Below are positions 1 through 10,229 of a stretch of 23,345 nt of DNA, one piece after another (the stretch's first letter is position 1; the number at the start of each line of letters is the position of its first letter). Source of the stretch: Plakobranchus ocellatus (Eukaryota > Mollusca > Gastropoda > Plakobranchidae); the NCBI GenBank assembly GCA_019648995.1, contig BLXT01008499.1, forward strand, positions 1,400,036 to 1,423,380. Reading direction: 5' to 3'. The position numbers and the translations under genes are program-made. The notes under the pieces were generated by a model that made no database searches, was not told where the DNA came from, and was given only the letters and a program-made list of their open reading frames with translations.

Positions 1-197
1 GAAGACTACCATTATGTAAATGTCCTATGTGCACACAATGAACATGAAATTGTCTTCTTTCTTTCATAATTTCCTTGTGTATGAAATAGTCTCCTGCAAA
101 AAAGTTGCATAGATGTACTTCCACTCGTTCAAAGCATACTACCATTACTGGCGGAAACAGCTGCATTGATTAAATAAATAAGAACAATGAAATCGAA

Positions 198-1199
198 TCA
201 TGCATTAGGCTTTATTGAATATCGATTACGATGTGATAAAAGATGTAGTTCAAACTTTCATGCATCAGACTGTATTGAACATTTATTGCGATATCACGAG
301 GTATAAGATAAATATCATGCATCCGGCTATATTGAACACCTACTGCGTTGTGACAAGAGGTATAACACAAATGTCATGCATCAGGCTGTATTGAACATTT
401 ATTGCGTTGTGACAAGAGGTATAACATAAATGTCATGCATCAGCCTATGTTGATCACCTACTACTTTGTGACAAGAGGTATAACATAAATGTCATGCATC
501 AGGCTGTATTGAACATTTATTGCAATGTGACAAGAGGTATAACATAAATGTCATGCATCAGGCTGTATTGAACATTTATTGCGATGTGACAAGAAGTATA
601 ACATAAATGTTATGCATCAGCCTATATTGAACACCTACTACTCTGTGACAAGAGGTATAACATAAATGTCATGCATGAGGCTGTATTGAACATCTATTGC
701 GATGTGACAAGAGGTATAACATAAATGTCATGTATTAGCCTATATTGAACATCTACTATTCTGTGACAAGAGGTATAACATAAATGTCATGCATCAGGCT
801 GTATTGAACATTTATTGCGATGTGACAAGAGGTATAACATAAATGTCATGCATCAGCTTATATTGAACATTTATTGCGATGTGACAAGAAGTATAACATA
901 AATGTTATGCATCAGCCTATATTGAACACCTACTACTCTGTGACAAGAGGTATAACATAAATGTCATGCATCAGGCTGTATTGAACATCTATTGCGATGT
1001 GACAAGAGGTATAACATAAATGTCATGCATCAGCCTATATTGAACATCTACTACTCTGTGACAAGAGGTATAACATAAATGTCATGCATCAAGCTGTATT
1101 GAACATTTATTGCGATGTGACAAGAGGTATAACCTAAATGTCACGCATCAGCCTATATTGAACACCTACTACTCTGTGACAAGAGGTATAACATAAATA
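198..1199. repeat. 59-bp satellite array, about 17 copies, two alternating monomer types
   Basis: The landmark TCATGCATC recurs at 198, 258, 315, 374, 433, 492, 551, 610, 669, 728, 787, 846, 905, 964, 1023, 1082 and 1141. The spacing is exactly 59 bp after the first two intervals (60 and 57). A shared half contains GACAAGAGGTATAACATAAA. The other half comes in two versions: type A (AGGCTGTATTGAACATTTAT, then TGCGATGTGAC) and type B (AGCCTATATTGAACACCTAC, then TACTCTGTGAC). They mostly alternate, so the effective unit is often 118 bp. The first two copies are the most diverged, as expected at an array edge. The right edge is sharp at about 1199. There is no coding potential. This is seen directly in the sequence; any centromeric or other role is unknown. 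Confidence 0.97.
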
Positions 1200-2224
1200 T
1201 CCTTTATATAGCTCAATCTTTTGACAGATTGATTATTTTTTCGATTGCATATCAAAAGCCAACAAATTTCTAATAAACCTAAATTTATTAGCTTAACTCG
1301 CAAATGGAAGTGACTGTTCCAAGAGATTGTTTATAATCAATCACCGTCCTCAATTTGTTTGACGGCGAGTATTAAAGTAAAGTTCGTCATTTAGTTTACA
1401 AGGAGCAACAAAATCTACTTCCGGCAATTAGTATGTATCCATGAGAGACTGTAGTGTTGCCAGAACAGAATAAGCAGCAAAAAATAACACCGATTGGGAC
1501 GTCGAAGCCAGCATCTTTCGGATTATGGCACAAATTACAAGTGGAAATAACACCAGCAGATCAGGCCTTGCCAGTTACACTGTGATCTTATAGTCGACAT
1601 AAGTAATCCGATTTTTTTAACAAAAAGTTTATTAGCGCAAGGATATAGATAAGACAACGTGGATTAAATAAATTCAGCACAGCGTATTATTCCGATAGCC
1701 TCACAAAAATCTGTGCCTTTGTATATCCATGCTCAAATGCAAAGATTGCTCATCACAATTCTCTCTCTTACCAATTGCTATTACTTCTGAAACAATAAGA
1801 TAAATATTTGTTCAACATTTTCATAATATACAAGAGTGAAAGTCACACTATATTTTTGAACAATGAGTTCTCAATCTGACCTGCATTCCTCAACTATCAA
1901 AGACTCAACAAACTTTTATTTCCTTCTCCACCTTGAGGTGAAGTCGAAAGTCACCGAAATCACACTGACACAATAAACACACGCACATCTTTGAGGCAGA
2001 TGTGCATCAAAACTGCAAAGCAAAAGTTCTCCTAACTATAACAAAATAAAGAGCGTTAACAGAGTACAATAAACTAGTTTTTACTTACACTAAAACACCT
2101 ACTTTGACACACCCACAGAGTGTACACATCACACACAAGTTCAAAGCTGTAACATTGATAGAATGGTAACAAAATAAATCCCAACAAGGCCCAATATTTT
2201 CTTTTAATAATATTCTCCGCGGTC
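1200..2224. other. No recognisable feature
   Basis: AT-rich sequence between the satellite and the next exon-like signal. I see no conserved coding motif, tandem repeat or RNA gene. A slightly GC-richer patch at 1430-1600 did not resolve into a protein in any frame. Confidence 0.5.
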
Positions 2225-2230
2225 TTGCAG

Positions 2231-2446
2231 GTTTGGGTGCGCATAAATTTGCATGGAGGCGAACCAAATATTCAATCAAGGATTACGTGTTGTTGTAAAG
2301 ATGTACCCGTCGGGACGGTATATCGCACCAAAGCTGTGTCAACAGGTCTTGTAGCCGTAACGGAGCAGGTCAGGTGGATTTTCTTTGAAAATCGTTCAAA
2401 AGGTTTGCAAATTTACACCGTCGACAGTAAAGTGTTACAACATTAG
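2231..2446 (+). other. Possible terminal exon, weak
   Basis: A pyrimidine-rich tract ending in a CAG acceptor lies just before 2231. It is followed by an open frame of about 72 codons that ends in TAG at 2444-2446. The frame includes VPVGTVYRTKAVSTGLVAV and is locally more GC-rich than its flanks. No domain is recognised. The opposite strand is also open over part of this stretch, which weakens the case. It could be a chance frame. Confidence 0.15.
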
Positions 2447-2665
2447 GATTGAAATGTTAGTCATTAAGCTTTCATTCGCCTTTCTCCAAGTGATCCTTTT
2501 AACACTTCATTAAATTTCATGAGGGTGATCTCAAAGGATATTAAAACAAAGTTTAGTTTGCACTTTTCTTATCATAACTCTTTTAAGAAAATTTTCTTTT
2601 TGTACTCTTGAGTATGAATTTTTCAAAACTACAAAGATTGAGGCAAACTCTTTATTTGTAAACAC

Positions 2666-2796
2666 CTGTGTGAATTGTAGGCGAAAGTCGTGATCGTCAG
2701 GTGCATAGTAAACATTAGACATGGTAGAGATGTCAATCTCGGCGATGCTGGCAAGGCTCACGAGGTCATAAGAAAGATTGTCGTCAAGGTTAGATA
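2666..2796 (-). other. Candidate internal exon of an unrecognised gene
   Basis: On the minus strand a CTATTCCAG acceptor ends just before 2796. A CAG|GTGTTT donor follows the last base at 2666. The 131-nt segment is fully open in one frame: two bases of a split codon, then 43 codons containing LDDNLSYDLVSLASIAEID and NVYYAPDDHDFRLQF. Acidic and hydrophobic residues are mixed as in a folded protein, and many third positions are C, unlike the AT-rich surroundings. The open frame continues on both sides for 97 codons from the ATG at 2824, but those flanks look like intron. I do not recognise the family. The call rests on splice-like boundaries plus composition; no partner exon is proven. Confidence 0.35.
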
Positions 2797-3009
2797 CTGG
2801 AATAGCCCAAATGATAGTGAACAATGAATCTGATTAAACTTCAACGTAAATAGATTCAGTGCCACAATGTTCTGAAATTGTTCCAGTGAAGTAAAGACAT
2901 AAAAGGGCGCCATATTGTATTGTGGGGTTGCTGCGTGTTATTATAGAAATGATTATAGTAAACTTACGTGATTTACCATCTACCCTTATTCCTTTTTCCT
3001 ATCTAAATT

Positions 3010-3038
3010 TCCCCTCCCTTTCTCTCTCTCTCTTTCTC

Positions 3039-3080
<42 letters not shown>

Positions 3081-3085
3081 CTTCT
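3010..3085. repeat. (CT)n microsatellite
   Basis: A long run of CT dinucleotides, interrupted by a few TT, CC and G bases. The purest part is about 3043-3073. Simple-sequence DNA. Confidence 0.97.
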
Positions 3086-3089
3086 ATCA

Positions 3090-3639
3090 CCCCCGTCTTA
3101 AAATGTATCTAGTAATAATAATTGACTAATGATGAATAGTTATTCTTGAGATGGCACGTTCTGTCTATGAAAGCCCCAGGTAATGAAATATGTTTGTGAA
3201 GTTGGGTAATTGCATACGCAAGTGAAGTATTTTGTAAGTATAGTTCATTTTAAGCCAGAATAAATTGTCTTTCAATCTCAAGGATCGCTGAGGTTTATTG
3301 GCCTTGTTTGAGAGTTAATCCTCTATTATTTTTCAAAGAGTGGGTATCATTTCGTAGCGAATCCTATCTGTTGCTTATATTTAAATTAAATGAAGCACTT
3401 TCGAACATTAGTGTCCTCCGTTTCATTTTCTTTATTTGAGATAGAGTGCTCTATTTGAGATGCATAATTCTCTAATTAGGATTGTATTTCAGGCTGATGG
3501 TATAGAGCAGTCGTATACCTATGCCTCATATTTTTGCTCTACAGGTAACGTATTTGTCAATATCTTTTAAAGGTGGGAAACATTTTCAAATCTGGTTACT
3601 CCCTGTAATATAACATAAACTACTACTATTACTACTCGC
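3090..3639. other. No supported gene
   Basis: AT-rich DNA between two microsatellites. A 52-nt plus-strand segment at 3493-3544 is flanked by consensus-like splice sites and is open in one frame, but it is too short to support a call. Confidence 0.4.

Positions 3640-3720
<81 letters not shown>
3640..3720. repeat. (AAT)n microsatellite, about 27 units
   Basis: Uninterrupted AAT trinucleotides for about 80 bp. Read on the opposite strand this gives an artefactual polyisoleucine frame, which is not a gene. Confidence 0.98.
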
Positions 3721-5070
3721 CATAAGTTTTATCACCCAGATTCGACTCACTAAAATCAAAATTTGAAAAATCATTAGAAGTTAACATCTGACGGACTTGT
3801 CTATTTATGAGATGGTTAATGTTTAAATGGCCTATTTTTTAGACCAATAAGACTTGGCCAACAATTATAATATGATATTTGAGACATTTGGGTACATAAT
3901 TGTAATGGCATTTAAGAAGATATGAAGCAAGGCTTCACGCAAATTTTTAAGAGGAAATAGTGGGCTTTACTTCAAACTTAGCCTACTGGTGTTGGAATTT
4001 TTGAGTGATGAATGAGTGCTTTTTGTCTCCACTTAATATTTTTTGCCAAAGTATTTACCCCATACTTGGATAAATAATATGAAATTGTCAAATAATGTTA
4101 ACTTTGGAGCAGCATTGGTTGTCATAAAACTGGTAAATTGTTTATACCAGAAAAAACTTGAGAAATAACTTGATATGGCGATGTTGGAGAATCATTTTTA
4201 CTTTAGCAAGTTGGAGTGACATGGTTATTGGAAGATTAGGTGGATGATGATGTCAGTTCTTTAATTTTATGTTCCAGTTATTGAATTTTAACGTCACATT
4301 TTTTGTTATGAATTTTATTATGCCTCAAAGAGTCTTTAAGAATTTCAATTGATTATTATTTATTTCCTAGATTTAGCCGTTAGCTATAGATGGTATTTTA
4401 CAAATCAATCATTTCTAATTTGAATACATTTTTAGTCTTAGTAAATTCATCTAAAAATTAGTTTCAAGCGTTGAAGTTGATTTGACCATGTAGGCAATCG
4501 ACTTCGAAATGCACGTTTTATTTTTGGAAGAGAACTATTTCAAACATCTTTGAGCCAAGATTTGAAGGGGGCTCGGTGAGGTCTTTGGTGATGAATATAT
4601 TTCAAGACTTTTGAGTTTTGATGTTGAATTTGCTTGACATATAGCAAGAGAATCGTTAACATAATCATTAAAAGAAGAAATAAAGGTTTCCTTCCACTGA
4701 GCTACTTGTACCATACTTCTATCCTAAGTGATGTTCCAGTGAACAGTAACTTAAGGATTAGGTTAATGGCTTTTTGATTAAATTGGCATATCCTCAATGT
4801 CTCGAGATTCGGTGCAAGAGTTAAAAACTTCGAAAAAATTCATAAGCCTGTGTCAATTGCACTGAATTACGAAATTAAAACAGAACACATTCATTATGCT
4901 CTATGAGAGACAATCAAATAGAACATGTATATTCGTTTTCTTCAGTTTTCTATTCAATGCCCTGGATTTGCATGAATTGGATGTTATCACTATTAGAAAT
5001 GAAGGGCATAGTTCGGGCAAGAGATGATTGTGGAGCATCAAATACTGACAAGATTATAAATTTACTATTC
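3721..5070. other. AT-rich region without recognisable features
   Basis: About 1.35 kb with no conserved coding motif, RNA gene or tandem repeat that I can see on either strand. It may be intronic or intergenic. Confidence 0.5.
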
Positions 5071-5107
5071 AAAAAAAAAAAAAAAAAAAGAAGAAAGAAA
5101 AAGAAAG
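5071..5107. repeat. Poly(A)/A-rich tract
   Basis: Nineteen consecutive A bases followed by AAG-type purine repeats. It could be the tail of an old retroposed insertion, but I found no recognisable element ending here and no clear target-site duplication. Confidence 0.8.
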
Positions 5108-5159
5108 CACTGAAATGCACCGAATGTGCAAAATACGTAATTTAAAAATCAATTGTATT

Positions 5160-5542
5160 AGCCAAACCCATTGCTTCCATGTTCCAGGATCTTACCTTTT
5201 GCTGCCCCATATAGCCTTGGGCTTTACGGTCTCTTTTCGTTTTTCTCATCATCTGCAGGTTTTTAGACCACTATCGACGTGCGGCCTTCAACGCGTTGTC
5301 GACGGGTTTTTCTCCATTCGAGATCGCTTCCTGTAGCCATTGGTCTTATGACCTAAACCACAAGGCAGTGTGGGATCTGTAGATGGCCGTTGTCCCTCAG
5401 GGAATCGTCTGCCCTTTGACAGGTCTCGTTTTTATTCCTGCAGGGGTCCACTACCCTCCTCGCCAGGTTTGCCTGGTGGGGGTGTCGGTTTTGTCGCCAA
5501 CCATCCGACAGATATAGGTTAGTGTCTTACCCAGGACGGATT
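5160..5542. other. GC-rich block of unknown origin next to a LINE fragment
   Basis: This stretch is clearly richer in G and C than the rest of the left arm. It includes GGTTTGCCTGGTGGGGGTGT near 5464 and several CpG-bearing words. It ends abruptly where the reverse-transcriptase fragment begins. No frame in either direction gives a domain I recognise. A leader or LTR piece of another retroelement is the likeliest source, by inference from composition and position only. Confidence 0.35.
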
Positions 5543-6125
5543 AAGAATACCTAAGAAATCTGAGATTCGCGATGTTGTATATCTATGTACAGAGAAAGAA
5601 GAAAAAAATGCAAGGATACTTAGACAGACTAGATAGTGAAATTAAAAGAATCGGATTGAAAATTCATAAAGGGAAAACAAATTACATCACGAATTATATA
5701 ACAGAAAGACCTATAGTAATAGAGAATGAGAATATAGAAATTGTCACAAAATACACATACCTGGACCGATAACCACAATGAAAAACAGGGCCAAAGAGAA
5801 AATAATAATGCGCATAAGAAGGCATGGTATACATTGGAAATTACCGGGAAATCCTCCTAGATACAATCCTACATATTATACTAAAAAGAAAATATATGAG
5901 CAGTGCATCATTCCAACAATGACATATGGGAGTCAAACATGGACACTAAACAAGAAACAGTGTCACAAACTACAAACAGCACAAAGAGCTACGGAAAGAA
6001 AGATCATACTTTTTTTAGAATACCAACAACAATGTAAGAAAAAAGACCCAAGTGATCGATGTAGTTTAATACATTCAACACATAAATGGAGGTGATTATT
6101 GGGTAGGCCTAGATTGGGCTTATTT
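5543..6125 (+). pseudogene. LINE (non-LTR retrotransposon) reverse transcriptase, 5'-truncated and frameshifted
   Basis: Family motifs appear in the expected order. EYLRNLRFA marks the start of reverse-transcriptase motif C. Then come IKRIGLKIHKGKTNYITN, the IVTKYTYLDR strand, MKNRAKEKIIMRIRR, and the thumb signature YEQCIIPTMTYGSQTWTLNK followed by LQTAQRATERK. A decayed KKTQVIDVV segment leads to HKWR near 6090. The catalytic F-A-D-D box is damaged: after LRFA the sequence reads as if four bases were lost, leaving one aspartate in another frame. More shifts occur in the A-run near 5590 and near 5765. Fingers, endonuclease and earlier palm motifs are absent, as in the 5' truncation typical of LINEs. 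It belongs to the broad RTE/CR1-like group; the clade is not certain. It cannot be active. Confidence 0.85.
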
Positions 6126-6793
6126 TTGGTTTTACAGGAACTTGTTAGATCATATCCATAATGGGTATGTGTAAAGTGGAGAAGTTGGATTGGCTAATAA
6201 TTTTGGCGATTCATGATGACATAATTCAGTCTTTCCTTCTTTGCTCCAGGAATTCCAGAATCTGCGGCTGTTATTATATCGTTTAATTTGTCTATGCACA
6301 GTTTAACTGGTATTTTCTAGAAACTGTGAACGGTGGGTATACAAAAAATGGAGAGTGTTTGCACAGAATGCTTAGATATGAAGCGCTGATGTTAGAGAGC
6401 TTGTAGATATAAAAAGTTGTTTAAATTAAATTGCTATTCTGAAATTGTTCCAGATTAAATTAATAGACACGTGTTCAATATTCGATAAGGCTTTGAAAGA
6501 TTATTGTTCTTCAGTCTATTTAAAAGAACTCATTATCACAGGCAGTGCAAAGTTTGATCTATAACTAAACATTTGTGACCCATCTTATCCTTAAAGTCAA
6601 CAACCTGACTCCACCAGTACGTCCCTGATCTATATACTGAACTACAAGCCCTTGTTTTCGAATTTTTGAATTTTAAACTTTATTTTTTGATAGCTCTATA
6701 AATATAGGTAATAAGTTTACCCTGGTAGGCAATTCTTTGAATTATTTGGAAAAATAACTTTGTAATATTAGTGAACAATACAAAATAATAATC
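6126..6793. other. No recognisable feature
   Basis: AT-rich sequence following the LINE fragment. I saw no 3' poly(A), tandem repeat or coding motif that would mark the end of that element. Confidence 0.45.
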
Positions 6794-6819
6794 TAAATAT
6801 ATATATATAAAATATATAT
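6794..6819. repeat. Short (AT)n tract
   Basis: Alternating AT dinucleotides with one AAA interruption. Confidence 0.85.
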
Positions 6820-6905
6820 GCCTGATTGGTGTGTTTTAAAGCCTGTTTTGCACATTGATTGGTTCATAAGTAATTAAAGAAAGAAAATCGAATAATCTTT
6901 ATTAC

Positions 6906-7001
6906 CTGCACGCAATGCGGCTGCCCAGAACCATTGTTGTTTGTTAGCAGCTGATGGAGTAATGCTGTTTTAGTCTCAACAGGTAAACACTTTACAGTGA
7001 C
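6906..7001 (-). other. Candidate 32-codon exon of an unrecognised gene
   Basis: On the minus strand a TATAATTTTAG acceptor ends at 7002 and a GTGCAG|GTAATAA donor follows 6906. The 96 nt between them are exactly 32 codons with no stop. They start and end on codon boundaries and include VTVKCLPVETKTALLHQLL and NNGSGQPHCVQ. Codon-level GC is above that of the flanks. The protein family is not recognised. A short open frame with splice-like ends can arise by chance, so confidence is modest. It lies on the same strand as the other two exon candidates in the left arm. Confidence 0.3.
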
Positions 7002-7019
7002 CTAAAATTATAAATTGTA

Positions 7020-7770
7020 TGCAGCTAAAGCTGTTACAAGTAGGCTAAGCATGCCAATGAAATTAAATTGTGTACATCTAAATGTGATATCCGCTTCTGC
7101 TGGTTTTTTTTATTCTATTCCTCCTTTTTCACGATCCTCTTTCATGACTGATCTATCATCAAAATTCATTTAACAAAAAAATTAATTCTGTAGTTAGAAC
7201 TTGCCTTTCAATATTTGACAAAATTTGGTTGAACCTTTGTTTTCCATGTTGGATCTTATGATAGGGTGGTAAAGCCTATAAATAATCACCTTATTTGGAG
7301 GGTTTAATGAAATTTAATGAAAAATGTCTTGAAATGTCCATATTTTGAAAATTCTTAAAAAACCAGATTAGTATCAAAAGATGCTATTATTAACTTATTG
7401 TTTTTTACTAATTAAAATATGCTTTTTGGTCAAAAGTATGCGAATAATAACAGCTTCAACACCAAAACATTGAAAACTAATGAAGAATGTAATCTCAAAC
7501 GTTCAAACTCGATTTCTGAGTTCACCAAATTGTGGAGATAGAACAAAAAAGAAAAATAATGAAGGTGATTGGGCCAGGATCTCCTCTCGAAGCCATACCC
7601 ACTTCAATGCGGATTGGAGTCAGGTCAAGTTTTCTGAAACTGCATTAAGATTGTCTATGATTATTTAATTATATGATAATTACAGTTAACTGATCACACG
7701 TAACTTTTTAACGGGACTTAAAGCAGAAGTGAGAGAAGAAACGTCAACTAAGCTTATGATTTTACCCTCT
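7020..7770. other. No supported gene
   Basis: Mostly AT-rich. A GC-richer patch at 7560-7640 gives short protein-like frames on both strands but no recognised motif. Confidence 0.4.
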
Positions 7771-7773
7771 TCT

Positions 7774-8031
7774 TCATACATGCCTTCTCTCTATCTTGAA
7801 AACAGCCTGCGATTTTAGCCCATTCTCTGTGATCTCGGCCTCTTCACTTTCATTGAGCCAGAACCAATGTTGGTCTTGAACACGGTATAGGAGAGCACCT
7901 GCAGGTGGGCACAAAGACAACTGTGCCACCAGTGGCTCTCTATCTCGTGCATCTTTATCAGATTGATAGTTCGAGTAAATATGTAAGTTAAGTCCTCTTT
8001 CAGATGAAGTATTCGGACTCCACAGAACATT
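7774..8031 (-). other. 85-codon open frame without ATG, probable exon or exon relic
   Basis: Between TAA at 8032-8034 and TGA at 7774-7776 one minus-strand frame stays open for 85 codons without any start codon, which suggests an exon. It contains GLNLHIYSNYQSDKDARDRE, then LVAQLSLCPPAGALLYRVQ, then HWFWLNESEEAEI and GLKSQAVFKIERR. The aromatic, charged mix is protein-like and GC content is raised. Upstream, a pyrimidine-rich TCTTTTCTAG acceptor ends at 8069, but its following frame differs from this one, so there may be a frameshift or the acceptor may be irrelevant. The LYR...HWFWLNESEE...GLKSQAVF layout faintly recalls repeats of the DUF5648 type. That resemblance is too weak to assign. 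Confidence 0.35.
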
Positions 8032-8424
8032 TTATTATTATCGTGTCATGTTTTACGTTATCAACCTCCTAGAAAAGAGTAGAAACTCGTAATATGTACT
8101 CCGCGTTAGCTAAAATTGTTGACCAATCAAGTACTCTCATTTATTAGTCCGTAAAACATAATCATTTCCGAACGTTCTGGTATCTTATCTGATCACTAGG
8201 TAACACATCTAAAAACTTTCTGTTCTTACACCCTCGAGAACTTTTCAGAAGTCACTAGCTGTAAAATCTAAAAATTAATAGCACTTTTAAACTAAGAATA
8301 GTTCTAACTTAGGCGTATTCAAAATCCGACCAAACATTACATGCAAACAAGGCCAAAAAACAAAACTAAACCTTTTGAGTGTACATCTAGATCTAGTTTC
8401 ATTTCTCATCAACAAATTGTTACA

Positions 8425-8835
8425 AGAACAGTGAATCATGACTATGTGGTAAGAAAGAAGCCGAATCCTGGTTCAAGTGAATTATGCGTGGTACGTGAGA
8501 AGCCAAATCCTGATTTGAGTGAATCATGTGGGTAAGAATAAGACCGAATCCTGATGACAGTGAATCATGTGAGTTGAGAAAGAAGCCGAACTCTGAAAAC
8601 AGTGAATCATGTGTGTAAAGGAGAAACCAAACGCTGAAAGCAATGAATCATGTGTGGTAAGGGAGAAACCAAACGCTGAAAACAGTGAATCATGTGTGTG
8701 AAGGAGAAACCAAACGCTGAAAACAGTAAATCATGTGTGGTAAGGGAGAAACCAAATGCTGAAAACAGTGAATCATGTGTGTAAAGGAGAAACCAAACGC
8801 TGAAAACAGTGAATCATGTGTGGTAAAGGAGAAAT
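8425..8835. repeat. 41/42-bp minisatellite, about 10 units
   Basis: GAATCATG-like landmarks occur at 8433, 8479, 8521, 8562, 8604, 8645, 8687, 8728, 8770 and 8811, with spacing alternating 41 and 42 bp. The core contains GGAGAAACCAAACGCTGAAA. Two unit types alternate: one reads TGTGTGTAAAGGAG and the other TGTGTGGTAAGGGAG. The working period is therefore 83 bp. Units on the left are more diverged than those on the right. Because 83 is not a multiple of three, this is not a protein repeat. Confidence 0.95.
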
Positions 8836-8849
8836 CGAAAAGTTGCATT

Positions 8850-9870
8850 TAGATCAAATTTTTGACAGAGTGAGTGGTTTTCTTGTAAAAATAATTGTTT
8901 CAATTTACTGTAAATATTATACTTTTTACGGTCTTTCAATGTGCGGGCGTATGCGCATTAATTGTTACAATACATTTCCATAATTAATCAATTAGAACAC
9001 ACAAGAAAACGGGATGTACAGAAGAGAAAACCCGGATCTGTCAAAGCATTTTATTTCTCACACTTTGCGTTGGCAATATTTATAATGTTTGACTCTATGT
9101 ACCGTTTATTATGAGACAGTCAAAAGTTGCACCAACATTTCAAGTGTACAGAATGGTGAAACGGATTTCGATCGACATGATTCTAGTTTCCTGTTACCTT
9201 TTTCTGCGCTAATAGTTGTTTAAGATAGTATGCGTAATAGATTCTTGGTTTAAAAAGAAATGTGATAAGATATTGAAGTTGGATCTTTAAATTGCCTATG
9301 GATCTATTTTCTGTATTTAGGCTCCTTATTATAAACCTATAGAATGACTGCATTACTTATCTCCGCTTCTGAACATAAAATCACACATGGGCACGCGATG
9401 AGAGATCGGTGGTTTTTACACAGTGTAACAAATGTGCTTGCGGGTCTTGTCATATTTGTGTGAAGAAAATAATGATGATTTAATATTGAGATGTGTTCTT
9501 TGCTCTTAATAATAACAAGCGAACACTGTAGTAGATGAAATGTGCAGACGACATTGTCTATTACAGATCGGAAGGAAGGTGTCTAATGGCTTAGAACTGC
9601 TTAGTGATCTTGTTACAGATATTTGACGTAATATAAAATTAAAATTTTACTTTTTTTTTTCAACAAATAAATACGGACATGGTCAAGACGCCACCCTTTT
9701 TTCAACTAACAAGGAGAGTTTGAAATTTGAATATTAGGGCATAGGAGTGGTTTTCAAAATGATAGATAAATCATTATTTTCTACTGGTGTGTATGTATCG
9801 AATATAAATTTTTATGTGACGTAAAACAACATATGTAGATCTTTCTGTAACGATAAAAAGACACCAATTG
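8850..9870. other. No recognisable feature
   Basis: AT-rich spacer of about 1 kb between two repeat tracts. It has only short A or T runs, such as the poly(T) near 9651. Confidence 0.5.
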
Positions 9871-9873
9871 TGC

Positions 9874-9934
9874 GTATTTATTTATTTATGTATTTATTTA
9901 TTTATTTAATTTTGTAATTTATATATTTATTTAT
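9874..9934. repeat. (TTTA)n-rich tract
   Basis: Repeated TTTA/TATT tetranucleotides with point interruptions. Confidence 0.9.
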
Positions 9935-9970
9935 CATTTTTAATTGATTTTTTAAAATTGATATGTTGTG

Positions 9971-10229
9971 TGTGATTCAATATTGTTGATATGTTGATTG
10001 CGATCTAGTATTGATATTATGTTGATTGTGAACCAGTATTGATACTATTCTGATTATGATCTGCCTTTGATACTTTCTTGATTATGTTCTTGTATGGATA
10101 TTATGTTTATTGTAATCCAATGTCGATACTATGTTGAATGGGATCCAGTATTTATACTATGTTGATTGTGATCCAGTGTCGATACTATGTAGATTGTGAG
10201 AAACTGTTGAAACTTTGTTGAATGTGGTA
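9971..10229. repeat. 28-bp minisatellite, about 9 copies
   Basis: Units start at 9996, 10024, 10052, 10080, 10108, 10136, 10164, 10192 and 10220, a strict 28-bp step, with a shortened copy before them. A typical unit begins GATTGTGATCCAGTGTCGAT and ends ACTATGTT. The units differ by point changes only, with almost no indels, so the period has stayed exact despite clear divergence. No protein function is implied. Confidence 0.95.

Noticed and set aside
1-1199. Possible CRISPR-like array because of the regular repeats
   Set aside because: There are no unique spacers; the whole 59-bp unit repeats, so it is a satellite.
2085-2279. 64-codon minus-strand frame opposite the exon candidate at 2231
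   Set aside because: No motif, AT-driven codon use and no splice-site support.
3493-3544. 52-nt plus-strand segment with TTTCAG acceptor and ACAG|GTAACG donor, open in one frame
   Set aside because: Too short; such a segment is likely by chance and no partner exon is visible.
3586-3774. Open frame coding for a long polyisoleucine
   Set aside because: It is the (AAT)n microsatellite read on the minus strand, with no protein character.
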